Source of the DNA: Dysgonamonadaceae bacterium
Lineage (GTDB): Bacteria; Bacteroidota; Bacteroidia; Bacteroidales; Azobacteroidaceae
Direction: 5' to 3'
Assembly: GCA_031271125.1 (NCBI GenBank)
Contig: JAISWH010000127.1
Span: 1 to 34,148, forward strand
Length of the DNA: 34,148 nt
This document shows positions 15,755-23,844 of the stretch, piece after piece. The translations under genes were made by a program, and so were the position numbers. The notes below the pieces were generated by a model that saw only the letters and a list, made by a program, of their open reading frames with translations, was not told the origin of the DNA and did no database searches. Each line of letters opens with the position of its first letter. The first letter of the stretch is position 1.

Positions 15755-15827
15755 GGCCCCGTAGTTCAGCGAATAGAACGACAGATTCCGGTTCTGTAGG
15801 TCACAGGTTTGAGTCCTGTCGGGGTCA
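15755..15827 (+). tRNA. tRNA-Arg (anticodon CCG)
   Basis: A full cloverleaf of 73 bases. The acceptor stem is GGCCCCG/CGGGGTC with one G-T pair and discriminator A. The D stem is GTTC/GAAC. The anticodon stem ACAGA/TCTGT encloses TTCCGGT, so the anticodon is CCG and reads CGG. The T stem is ACAGG/CCTGT. CCA is not encoded. The D loop (AGCGAATA) has A where G19 is expected and the T loop (TTTGAGT) has T where C56 is expected, while the G15-C48 pair is intact. Confidence 0.93.
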
Positions 15828-15871
15828 CGTTGCACGACAAGTTTGAATTACACCCCATTCAGGAATAAAAA

Positions 15872-15902
15872 TTGGATTTATAAGTATCTTTTCCTATCTT
15901 TG
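15872..15902 (+). promoter_or_regulatory. Promoter of the DUF2723 gene
   Basis: TATCTTTG (15895-15902) matches TAnnTTTG, with TTGG (15872-15875) 19 bases upstream as a weak -33 box. It lies 33 bases before the ATG at 15936. Confidence 0.5.
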
Positions 15903-15935
15903 CACAAAAATTTTTCAAAATACCGATTAATCAGT

Positions 15936-18900
15936 ATGAAAACATTTAAATTGGCAAATAACATTCTGGGATGGATTGTTTTCGCTATAGCGGCAGTTAC
16001 TTATTTGATGACGATAGAGCCAACGGGCAGTTTTTGGGATTGCGGTGAGTTTATTGCTTCCGCCTATAAATTGGTAGTAGGACATCCACCCGGAAATCCT
16101 ATTTTTATGATGACAGCCAATTTATTTACCCAATTGACTTCCGACCCTTCCTCAAAAGCGGCAATGGTAAATGCGATGTCGGCTATTTTCAGCGCTTTAA
16201 CTATATTATTTTTATTCTGGACTATCACCCATCTGGCAAGGAAAATATTGTTTCCCAGCGAAGGTAAAGAGATGCCGCTCTCGAAAATAATCACAATCCT
16301 CGGTTGCGGTGCGGTAGGCGCCTTGGCGTATACATGGTCGGATACTTTCTGGTTTTCGGCGGTTGAAGGTGAAGTGTATGCTTTTTCTTCGTTGATGACG
16401 GGATTGGTTTTCTGGATGATTTTGAAGTGGGAAGACGTGGCCGGCGAACCTCATTCCGACCGTTGGTTGATCTTAATCGCTTATCTGATGGGCATTTCGA
16501 TTGCCGTCCACTTGTTGAATCTGCTTTGTATCCCGGCCATCGTACTTGTTTATTATTACAAAAAATATCCTAATCCGACTTTGAAAGGTTCGCTGATTGC
16601 TTTACTGATTTCCTTTGTTATCGTAGGCATTATGCTTTACGGTATCATTCAGGGGCTGGTAAAAGTGGCCGGATGGTTTGAATTGCTGTTTGTCAATGGT
16701 TTCGGATTACCGTACAATACGGGTGTCGGTTTCTATATTTTCACGGTATTTGCCGTACTCGCTTGGGGTATTTGGGAAACGATGCGGGAAAAATACAGTC
16801 CGGGAAAGGCAAAAATCGGTTTTTTGCTTTCAATAGCCTTGTTGGGAATTCCGTTTATTGGGAATCATCCGTTGGTAGGAATTATTATCCTGGCTGTCAT
16901 AAGCATATTCGTTTTCAATACTAAAAGATTGAATCCGGCTACACTCAACAGCATTTTGATCGGTCTGTTTGTCATAACCATCGGTTATTCCTCTTATGCG
17001 CTTATCATGATTCGTTCGGCGGCCAATACGCCGATGGATCAAAATTCGCCCGAAGATATCTTTACGTTACGGGAATATCTGACGCGGGAGCAATATGGCG
17101 AAACGCCTTTGTTTTACGGACAAACCTTTGTTGCCGACGTAAAGAGAGTAAGGCAAGGAAATATGTTGTCGCCGGCAACCAAGGACAATGGCCCTGTCTG
17201 GACGCAAATTGCCAAAAACGATCCCCAGGAAAAAGACCGGTATTTTGTATCCAGAAAAAAAGAATCGTTTGTGTATCCGGAGGAATTATGTACGATTTTC
17301 CCGCGTATGTATAGCAAGGAGCATGCAGACGCTTATAAACAATGGACAAATTTCAAAGGGAAACGGGTCAGATATAAAGAAATGGATGGCGCCTCTTCCA
17401 GTGTTGCTATTGCGATTGCGCCGACTTTTTTGGAAAATCTCAAGTTTTTCTTTTCCTATCAGGTTAACTTTATGTATTGGCGGTATTTCCTGTGGAATTT
17501 TGCAGGTCGTCAGAACGAGATTCAAGGATATGGCGAAGTTGCCAACGGAAATTGGATGACCGGTATCAAATTTCTTGACGAGTTGCGGCTTGGGCCTCAG
17601 GATAATTTACCGGATTTCATTGCGAAAAACAAAGGACATAACAAATTTTATATGTTGCCGCTTCTTTTGGGTATTTTGGGTATTTTCTTCCAGATATATT
17701 CGGGGAAAAAAGGAACGCAAGATTTTTGGGTCGTCTTTCTCTTGTTTTTTATGACAGGCTTAGCCATTGTGATTTATCTGAATCAACCGCCCAACCAGCC
17801 TCGCGAGCGGGATTACGCTTATGCCGGCTCATTCTACGCTTTTTGTATTTGGATAGGGCTTGGCGTCGGTTTGCTTGAAAAAGGTTTGCATAAATACCTT
17901 AAACTTCCCGGATTGCCGTCGGCGATTGCCGCCGTGGTACTGTGTCTGTTGGTTCCCATCCAAATGGTTTCGCAGACCTGGGATGATCACAACCGTTCCA
18001 AAAGGTACCTGATGCGTGATTTTGGTTATAATTACCTGAGCACTTGCGCACCCAATGCGGTTATTTTTACGATGGGCGACAACGATACTTTCCCGCTTTG
18101 GTATGCACAGGAAGTTGAAGGATACCGCACGGATGTTCGTGTTTGTAACCTGAGTTATCTGCAAACCGATTGGTATATCGATCAAATGAAACGTCAGGCA
18201 TACGAATCGGATCCGCTTCCTATCTCGTGGACACGCGCCGAGTATCTGCAAGGGAAACACGATGTTGCCTATATTCTTAATCCGGGCGACAAGCCGCAGG
18301 ATGTGGCTTATGCTTTGGCCAGAGTCAAATCCGACGACAACCGGGTAAAAAAAGTCGGCGAATATCCGCCTATGGATAATATCCGTTCCAATATACTTTA
18401 TATTCCTGTCGATACGGATGCGGTTATCCGGTCGGGTTTGGTGAAACCGGAACATGCCGGCTGGTTGACGGATAAGGTATATATCTATTTCGGGCCCAGA
18501 TACAATACCAATCAGGAAGTAGTCACTCCGCAAAAACATGCTTTAGGCAAACAGGAAATGATGATTCTTGATATGTTGAGGAATAATAAAGATTGGTCTC
18601 GACCGTTTTATTTTGCAACTACTGTAGGGCAGGATCAATATGTAAGACTGGAAAATTATTTCCGTCAGGAGGGCGTTGCATACAGGGTTGTGCCTTATGA
18701 TGTTACAACGGAAGGAAGAAATATAGATACGGATATTCTGTATGAAAATCTGATGCACAAATATCGTTGGGGTAATTTGGAAGAACAGGACTTGTACATT
18801 GATTCCAATTCCATGCGTATGGCGAGACTATTCCGGGCAATGTTCGGAACATTGGGATCGCGGTTGGTTGCCGAAGGCAAGAAGGATAAAGCAATAGGAG

Positions 18901-19262
18901 CGATGGATTATGCCGTGAAATCGGTTCCCGATTACAATGTACCTTACGATTTCTATTCGATGAATGAGATTGCTACAACGTACTTATTAGCGGGGGATAC
19001 CGCTAAAGCGCGACAGATTAATGACAACCTGTTGGAATCCATTACCAAAGAGTTGGATTGGTATTCAAGGCTTGATGATAACGATTATACGTCCTTGTAT
19101 AGAGATATCAGGAATGACTTATACGCTATGGGGTATCTTCTGCAATTCTACCAGACGATTGATCCGGAAAAATATCAGGCTATAGTTGAAGATTACAATC
19201 GCTTTAGTAAACGGTTTGAAAGTGTTTCAAATAAGATGAACAGCGGCGGAGCAAACAAATAA
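15936..19262 (+). CDS. DUF2723 multi-pass membrane protein, probable protein O-glycosyltransferase
   Basis: About 1,108 residues from the ATG at 15936. The track start at 15843 adds 31 residues that cover the promoter. The N-terminal half is a membrane domain of about a dozen helices. Near its start, TIEPTGSFWDCGEFIASAYK and VGHPPGNPIFMM show the acidic, GT-C-like first loop typical of DUF2723. The middle has NQPPNQPRERDYAYAGSFYA and the C-terminal half is soluble, with FTMGDNDTFPLWYAQEVEGY and a TPR-like tail. Family members resemble protein mannosyltransferases and are linked to O-glycosylation of exported proteins in Bacteroidota. The deacetylase gene follows after one base. Confidence 0.85.
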   Translation: MKTFKLANNILGWIVFAIAAVTYLMTIEPTGSFWDCGEFIASAYKLVVGHPPGNPIFMMTANLFTQLTSDPSSKAAMVNAMSAIFSALTILFLFWTITHLARKILFPSEGKEMPLSKIITILGCGAVGALAYTWSDTFWFSAVEGEVYAFSSLMTGLVFWMILKWEDVAGEPHSDRWLILIAYLMGISIAVHLLNLLCIPAIVLVYYYKKYPNPTLKGSLIALLISFVIVGIMLYGIIQGLVKVAGWFELLFVNGFGLPYNTGVGFYIFTVFAVLAWGIWETMREKYSPGKAKIGFLLSIALLGIPFIGNHPLVGIIILAVISIFVFNTKRLNPATLNSILIGLFVITIGYSSYALIMIRSAANTPMDQNSPEDIFTLREYLTREQYGETPLFYGQTFVADVKRVRQGNMLSPATKDNGPVWTQIAKNDPQEKDRYFVSRKKESFVYPEELCTIFPRMYSKEHADAYKQWTNFKGKRVRYKEMDGASSSVAIAIAPTFLENLKFFFSYQVNFMYWRYFLWNFAGRQNEIQGYGEVANGNWMTGIKFLDELRLGPQDNLPDFIAKNKGHNKFYMLPLLLGILGIFFQIYSGKKGTQDFWVVFLLFFMTGLAIVIYLNQPPNQPRERDYAYAGSFYAFCIWIGLGVGLLEKGLHKYLKLPGLPSAIAAVVLCLLVPIQMVSQTWDDHNRSKRYLMRDFGYNYLSTCAPNAVIFTMGDNDTFPLWYAQEVEGYRTDVRVCNLSYLQTDWYIDQMKRQAYESDPLPISWTRAEYLQGKHDVAYILNPGDKPQDVAYALARVKSDDNRVKKVGEYPPMDNIRSNILYIPVDTDAVIRSGLVKPEHAGWLTDKVYIYFGPRYNTNQEVVTPQKHALGKQEMMILDMLRNNKDWSRPFYFATTVGQDQYVRLENYFRQEGVAYRVVPYDVTTEGRNIDTDILYENLMHKYRWGNLEEQDLYIDSNSMRMARLFRAMFGTLGSRLVAEGKKDKAIGAMDYAVKSVPDYNVPYDFYSMNEIATTYLLAGDTAKARQINDNLLESITKELDWYSRLDDNDYTSLYRDIRNDLYAMGYLLQFYQTIDPEKYQAIVEDYNRFSKRFESVSNKMNSGGANK

Positions 19263-19263
19263 C

Positions 19264-19878
19264 ATGTTGATAGAGAACCCTCCTAAACTATACCGCAGCT
19301 TGTATCGCGGTTCGCACTGGAGATTCACCACAGATGAAAAAGTCGTGTATCTCACATTCGATGACGGACCCATTCCGGAAATGACTCCCTGGGTTTTGGA
19401 TTTATTGGATAAGTATGGAATTAAAGCCACTTTTTTCTGTGTAGGCGATAATGTCCGTAAATATCCCGAAATTTACCAAATGGTACAGGATCGCGGCCAT
19501 ATCGTGGGAAATCATACTTTTCACCATTTGCAGGGTTGGAAAGTGACGACAGAAACCTATATCCAGGATGTAGAAGACGCTGCGAAACTGATAGACAGTA
19601 AATTATTTCGTCCCCCGCATGGACACATGCGTTTACCGCAATTTTACACCTTGAGAAAGGAATACAAAATGATCATGTGGGATGTCGTGACACGTGATTA
19701 TAGCCGGTTGATGACTGCCGATCAAGTATTTGAAGTCGTGAAAAAATACACCCGCAACGGTTCGATTATTGTGTTCCACGATTCTTTGAAATCGGGCGAC
19801 CGGATGAAAGAATCGTTGCCCCGGTCAATTGATTGGTTGATTGAAGAAGGGTACGGTTTTCGGTTGATTGAGGAATGA
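19264..19878 (+). CDS. Polysaccharide deacetylase (NodB-like) family protein
   Basis: A 204-residue carbohydrate esterase family 4 type domain. Motif 1 is LTFDDGPIPEMTPWVLDLLD (Asp-Asp). Motif 2 is GHIVGNHTFHH with the metal-binding His pair. Motif 3 is RPPHGHMRLPQF. MWDVVTRDY and IIVFHDSLKSGDRM (final catalytic His) follow. It would remove N-acetyl groups from a polymeric sugar such as peptidoglycan or a surface glycan. No signal peptide is visible. It starts one base after the DUF2723 stop, so the two are surely cotranscribed, which suggests related roles in envelope glycans. Confidence 0.9.
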   Translation: MLIENPPKLYRSLYRGSHWRFTTDEKVVYLTFDDGPIPEMTPWVLDLLDKYGIKATFFCVGDNVRKYPEIYQMVQDRGHIVGNHTFHHLQGWKVTTETYIQDVEDAAKLIDSKLFRPPHGHMRLPQFYTLRKEYKMIMWDVVTRDYSRLMTADQVFEVVKKYTRNGSIIVFHDSLKSGDRMKESLPRSIDWLIEEGYGFRLIEE

Positions 19879-19955
19879 TCGCTCCTTTTTTCAATAGCAA
19901 TTTGTAAAAATAAAAACATAAAATATTTTAAAAAGCATAAAATTTGTATTGATAA

Positions 19956-19987
19956 TTTGCAAAATTAAAAGATTTAGAATATTTTTG
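19956..19987 (+). promoter_or_regulatory. Promoter of the Fur-family gene
   Basis: TTTG (19956-19959), a 20-base spacer and TATTTTTG (19980-19987) match the consensus well. Transcription would begin around 19994, about 40 bases before the ATG at 20036. It lies inside the long frame reported by the ORF track, which supports the shorter protein. Confidence 0.65.
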
Positions 19988-20035
19988 CAAACATATTTCA
20001 AAAACCTTACGTTGATCTATATTTATAAAAACAGA

Positions 20036-20449
20036 ATGATGGATGCGTTAAATATACTTAAAAGCAAAGGCTTAAAAAAAACGGCACAACGAATTATGTT
20101 AGTCAATATTCTACAGGCAAAAGGTATTTCACTTTCCGAGAATGAGATTAAAACGGGTATGGGGGCGATGTACGACCGGATTACCTTTTATAGAACCGTC
20201 CAAAAATTAATCGAAATGAATATTATTTACCGGATACCGGTTGATAATGTTATTAAATATGCGCTCAATAACACAGAAGAAATAAAAAAATTCCAAAATC
20301 CGGTTCGTTTCTTTTGTGAAAAATGCAATTCCACGTCATACTTAGAAAACCATCCGATACCTGATTTCCAGCTACCGGACGGATATGTTATACATGAATA
20401 CGAAGCGCTTATCAAAGGGACTTGCAGTTACTGCGCACAGAACGATTAA
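20036..20449 (+). CDS. Fur-family transcriptional regulator
   Basis: A 137-residue protein from MMDALNILKSKG. The N-terminal winged helix contains GLKKTAQRIMLVNILQAKG and DRITFYRTVQKLIEMNIIYR, the DNA-recognition helix region of Fur-type repressors. The C-terminal half has two CxxC pairs (FFCEKC near 94-97 and GTCSYC near 130-133), which form the structural zinc site. The usual His-rich metal-sensing motif just before the first CxxC is replaced by NPVRFF. It is likely a metal- or redox-responsive repressor or a form with altered sensing. The track start at 19949 is rejected because it precedes the promoter's transcription start. Confidence 0.85.
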   Translation: MMDALNILKSKGLKKTAQRIMLVNILQAKGISLSENEIKTGMGAMYDRITFYRTVQKLIEMNIIYRIPVDNVIKYALNNTEEIKKFQNPVRFFCEKCNSTSYLENHPIPDFQLPDGYVIHEYEALIKGTCSYCAQND

Positions 20450-20469
20450 AATTCTTCACACAATGGCCG

Positions 20470-22008
20470 TCAAAATCCAAAGTCCAAACGATCCTGATCC
20501 ACCTCTTCAATTTGCTCTTCTTTTTCTTTTTTTGCTATTTGATGTACATCAACAGCCTGAATATTAATCGCTTTCACCGGACGCACCGGACAAATCGATT
20601 CACAACCGCCGCAACCGATACACAATTCGTCATACACATGCGGCAAAGTCAAAGCGTCTTCGTAAGGATCCATTTTTACCGCCCGCGTCGGACAATGTTC
20701 CGAACAAGCGCCGCAAGAAGTATGGTCGGTATAAACGACGCAACGATCTATGTCAAATCGGGCGATTCCGATTTGAGTTACCGATTTTTCCTCAATCGTC
20801 AATCGTTCGATTGCGCCGTTCGGGCAAATTTCCGAACAAATCGTACATTCGTAATTACAAAAAGCCGATTCGTAAAATGTCAAATGCGGTTTGAAAGCAT
20901 AATCCCATCCGAAGTTAAATCCCGCAGGTTTAAGGATTTGTTGCGGACAATGCGTAATACACAAGTGGCAAGCCGTACAATGTTTTTTGAAATGCGCCAA
21001 ACTTTTCGATCCCGGCGGCGTAACAGGCGTAAGTTTGGTAAAGTCTGCCGTTTCGCCCTTTTTTGCCCAGGCCGGAATGAACGGAAGCGTTGCCATCGCG
21101 CCGGCGCCTGTCAAAAGGAAAGAACGGCGTGAATGAGAAGGTATTTCATTTTTTTTCGTGTAAGCATAAGCAAACTGATATTTTATCCCATTGCTCTTGC
21201 ATCTATCCAAACAGTTGAAGCAAGCCACACAACGGGAATTATCCGCCGTTTTTTCTTTGCTGTCGATGCATTGTGATTTACAGGATTTTTCACACAGTCC
21301 GCAACTCGTACATTTCGATTGGTTCAAAACGATCCTGAAAACGGAAAATCCGGAGAGAATCCCCAACAATGAACCGACAGGACAAATCGTATTGCAAAAC
21401 AAACGGCCCCTGAGAAACGCCGTTAGGCCGACAACCAGCAAGGCAATAACCGCAATTGCCAACGAAAAACTTGTAATGGTATGAATCGTTACATGATAAA
21501 AATCGTAGTTGTTGAACTTCAGCGCTATCCAATTTACCAGGTTATTTCCTTCCATTACCGCCGGACGGAAAAGATTGACCGCAATCCGTCCGAAATTACT
21601 ATAAGGGTCTAAGTACAAAACCGGTACGGTGATTCCGAAAATCAGAAACAAGACGCAAACAGCCAACAAAGAATAACGCAGTATCGTTTGAGGTTTCGCA
21701 TATGCAAACCAACGCCTTTTCCTGTTTTTTTTCTTTCCTCTCCTTGTAAACCATGCAATTATGTCCTGCAGGATGCCTAATGGACAAATCACCGAGCAAT
21801 AAACCCGTCCGAAAAGAAAGGTCAACAAAAACAAGCCGATCAAAATACCGGCGCTTCCCACTAAAATAGCCGGCACAACTTGGATATGAGCCAATCCATG
21901 CAGCAACGGAGGTAAAATATTCGCGAAATCACAGAAATAAAGAAGCAAAGGAATAAAAATCAATAGCGCGAGTACGAGCCTGATTGTTTTTAGGATATTA
22001 AATTTCAT
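20470..22008 (-). CDS. Membrane-bound polyferredoxin, fused NapH/NapG-like 4Fe-4S protein
   Basis: A 512-residue electron-transfer protein. Residues 1-215 form a NapH-like membrane part with about four to five helices and two paired-Cys motifs (GRVYCSVICPLG near 68-79 and GRLFCNTICPVG near 201-212). Residues 233-273 hold two ferredoxin clusters (CTSCGLCEKSC, CVACFNCLDRC). At 293-315 a twin-arginine-like signal (SRRSFLLTGAGAMATLPFIP) begins a second NapG-like part. That part holds four further Cys clusters, among them CTACHLCITHC, CGACSEHC and CIGCGGCESIC. It probably carries electrons from quinol across the inner membrane. The DUF362 gene lies 13 bases upstream in the same operon. The redox partner is unknown. 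Confidence 0.88.
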   Translation of the reverse strand: MKFNILKTIRLVLALLIFIPLLLYFCDFANILPPLLHGLAHIQVVPAILVGSAGILIGLFLLTFLFGRVYCSVICPLGILQDIIAWFTRRGKKKNRKRRWFAYAKPQTILRYSLLAVCVLFLIFGITVPVLYLDPYSNFGRIAVNLFRPAVMEGNNLVNWIALKFNNYDFYHVTIHTITSFSLAIAVIALLVVGLTAFLRGRLFCNTICPVGSLLGILSGFSVFRIVLNQSKCTSCGLCEKSCKSQCIDSKEKTADNSRCVACFNCLDRCKSNGIKYQFAYAYTKKNEIPSHSRRSFLLTGAGAMATLPFIPAWAKKGETADFTKLTPVTPPGSKSLAHFKKHCTACHLCITHCPQQILKPAGFNFGWDYAFKPHLTFYESAFCNYECTICSEICPNGAIERLTIEEKSVTQIGIARFDIDRCVVYTDHTSCGACSEHCPTRAVKMDPYEDALTLPHVYDELCIGCGGCESICPVRPVKAINIQAVDVHQIAKKEKEEQIEEVDQDRLDFGF

Positions 22009-22021
22009 ACATACAAATATG

Positions 22022-22951
22022 TCAGATCTTAATTCTCTTTACATTCAATTTGTCAATGCTTTGCGTTCCCAAATTCAATTTTTCCCCGTTAGCAATATGT
22101 CCGACTTTCTTAATATCCATCGGTTGAACCTGATTGAACAAGCCGATAGCAGCTGTATCGGCAGCGACAATGTCTTTAGAAATAATGAGCGTTTTCAGTA
22201 CGCTTGTGTCGGATACCGAACGGCCTTGCGGTCCGTTTTTACGCATACAACGGTAAGCGTCGACAATGTTCAGCGCCGGTTTTTTGGGCCAGGTGCAAAT
22301 ATCGGCGATACATTGTTGCAGGTCATTAGCGTGGAAATAGGGTCTGTCCCACACAATACCCATGTAATTTTTCATTGCGATCGACATTTGTGCGCCGTCG
22401 TGATTTTTCAGTACAGGCACGTTAAACCAAACATCAGTTTCCAGCAAGGCTTGATGTATTTTGGTCGATTTCAGTATCCTGGCTTGCGGAAGTTTCACTT
22501 CCTTGTAATATACTTCGTCATTGGCGGGGACAACGGTTGCACCTGCCGCTTCAGCCGCTTTCTTAATGCCGGAATTTTCGTAGCATTTTAGCCAATTATC
22601 GCAAGTATGGTCGAAAACAGTTACTTTCTTGGCGCCGGCCTTGATACATTGTTCCACCAATGCTTTTATTAATTCGGGATTGGTATTGGCTGCAAAATCA
22701 GGTCGTTTGTCCCAACCGATATTGGGTTTAATTACTACGCTTTGCCCTTTTTTGACATACTTTCCGATACCACCCATTTCTTTCAATGCTCTTTCTAAGA
22801 GTTGCGCCGGTTCGCCGCCCATCACGGCAACCATGTCCGGGACCGTTTCCACCATCATCGTATTTGTTTCTATTGCAGCTTGCAACTTATTGAATGTCAG
22901 TGCTGCAACCCCCAACGCTGTACTTGTTTTTAAAAAATCACGTCTTTTCAT
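22022..22951 (-). CDS. DUF362 protein with twin-arginine signal
   Basis: A 309-residue protein starting MKRRDFLKTSTALGVAALTF, a clear Tat-type signal (RRDFLK). The rest is a DUF362 domain with KGQSVVIKPNIGWDKRPDFA, VTVFDHTCDNWLKCYENSGI, VWFNVPVLKNHDGAQMSIAMKNYMGI and the DAYRCMRKNGPQGR stretch. DUF362 occurs in iron-sulfur and oxidoreductase settings; its chemistry is poorly known. The Tat signal suggests export folded, perhaps with a bound cofactor. It is the first gene of a two-gene unit with the polyferredoxin, so the pair probably forms one electron-transfer system. Confidence 0.88.
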   Translation of the reverse strand: MKRRDFLKTSTALGVAALTFNKLQAAIETNTMMVETVPDMVAVMGGEPAQLLERALKEMGGIGKYVKKGQSVVIKPNIGWDKRPDFAANTNPELIKALVEQCIKAGAKKVTVFDHTCDNWLKCYENSGIKKAAEAAGATVVPANDEVYYKEVKLPQARILKSTKIHQALLETDVWFNVPVLKNHDGAQMSIAMKNYMGIVWDRPYFHANDLQQCIADICTWPKKPALNIVDAYRCMRKNGPQGRSVSDTSVLKTLIISKDIVAADTAAIGLFNQVQPMDIKKVGHIANGEKLNLGTQSIDKLNVKRIKI

Positions 22952-22982
22952 CTCTAATGCCTGTTTATTAAATAAAATTCGT

Positions 22983-23004
22983 GCAATATTACTAAAAATA
23001 TTGC
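22983..23004. promoter_or_regulatory. Candidate operator: perfect 8-bp inverted repeat
   Basis: GCAATATT and AATATTGC are separated by six bases (ACTAAA), 32 bases upstream of the DUF362 ATG and 124 bases before the divergent head-GIN gene. A symmetric site of this size in a divergent promoter region could bind a dimeric regulator. No clear TAnnTTTG box was found in the rest of 22952-23127, which is A/T-rich. Confidence 0.3.
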
Positions 23005-23127
23005 GAAATCAGAGTAAAAATTTCATCCATTTTTTATATCATGTAATATTTTTAATTTTTTTTCGTCATATATAACAGAAAGTAAGAATTAAAATAAATA
23101 TATAATTTAATCTTAATTTTTTTCACA

Positions 23128-23844
23128 ATGAAAACAAAAGTAGCAACATTATTATTGTGTACGGTTCTTTCCTGTATAAGTTCAAATGTGGCAAATGCCG
23201 GCGAACAAAACAGAGAAGTGGGTACATTCCGGAAAATTCAAGTCAGCGCGGGAATAGACGTTTATTTTATGCAGGAAAAAACGCAAAGTATTCGTGTAGA
23301 AACGAAAAATGTAGAGGCGGACAAAGTCATTACCGAAGTAAAAAACGAAACGCTTGTCATCAAAATGAAAAGCCATAAAGGTTTTAGCTTTGGGATTGGC
23401 AAGAAAATGTCAATTAAGGTGTATGTATCCGCACCGGTCCTGGAAGGAATAAGCACGTCGGGCGGATCGGATTTTTATGCCGATGATTTGAAAAGTTCGG
23501 ATTTCAGTATTTCTTCATCGGGTGGGGCGGATATTCATATCGGAAACCTGACCGTCGACGGCAAAACAAATATATCCACTTCCGGCGGTTCCGATTGCAA
23601 TATTAAAAACCTGAAAACAAACGTCTGTAATTTGGCTTCCAGCGGGGGAAGCGATATAAAAATCGGGATAGAAACATCGGGCAACTTGACGGTAGCCGCT
23701 TCCGGAGCATCCGACATCAAACTAAGCGGGAAAGCTAATTCGGTGTGGGTTGCCGCTTCCGGTGGGGCGGATATAGATGTGCGGAATTTGGAATATAAAC
23801 AAATAGATTCTAAGGCTTCGGGCGGGGCGGATATTCATAAATAG
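23128..23844 (+). CDS. Head-GIN (DUF2807) exported protein
   Basis: A 238-residue protein with a signal peptide (MKTKVATLLLCTVLSCISSNVANA, cleavage near 24). The DUF2807 hallmark is present: GTFRKIQVSAGIDVYFMQ, then a glycine-rich solenoid in which SGGSD, SGGAD or SGASD recurs seven times about every 15-24 residues. This predicts a right-handed beta-helix with turns marked by the Gly-Asp motif. It is likely periplasmic or surface-located; a general function is not established. Its last 35 bases overlap the convergent lpxB gene, and the final repeat (SGGADIHK) is encoded in the overlap. Confidence 0.88.
   Translation: MKTKVATLLLCTVLSCISSNVANAGEQNREVGTFRKIQVSAGIDVYFMQEKTQSIRVETKNVEADKVITEVKNETLVIKMKSHKGFSFGIGKKMSIKVYVSAPVLEGISTSGGSDFYADDLKSSDFSISSSGGADIHIGNLTVDGKTNISTSGGSDCNIKNLKTNVCNLASSGGSDIKIGIETSGNLTVAASGASDIKLSGKANSVWVAASGGADIDVRNLEYKQIDSKASGGADIHK

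Noticed and set aside
15843-15935. Longer N-terminus of the DUF2723 protein
   Set aside because: It covers the TATCTTTG box; the ATG at 15936 follows it at the right distance.
17829-18539. 236-residue minus-strand ORF inside the DUF2723 gene
   Set aside because: Shadow frame with Ile/Arg/His-rich composition and no promoter or conserved motif.
19949-20035. Longer N-terminus of the Fur-family protein
   Set aside because: It lies over a good promoter and starts before the predicted transcription start.
20422-21132. 236-residue plus-strand ORF opposite the polyferredoxin
   Set aside because: It is a shadow of the strongly supported minus-strand gene, Arg/Phe-rich without any motif.
23445-23844. 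CRISPR-like array in the SGGSD-coding repeats
   Set aside because: The repeats are in frame, vary in sequence and spacing, and encode a known beta-solenoid family.
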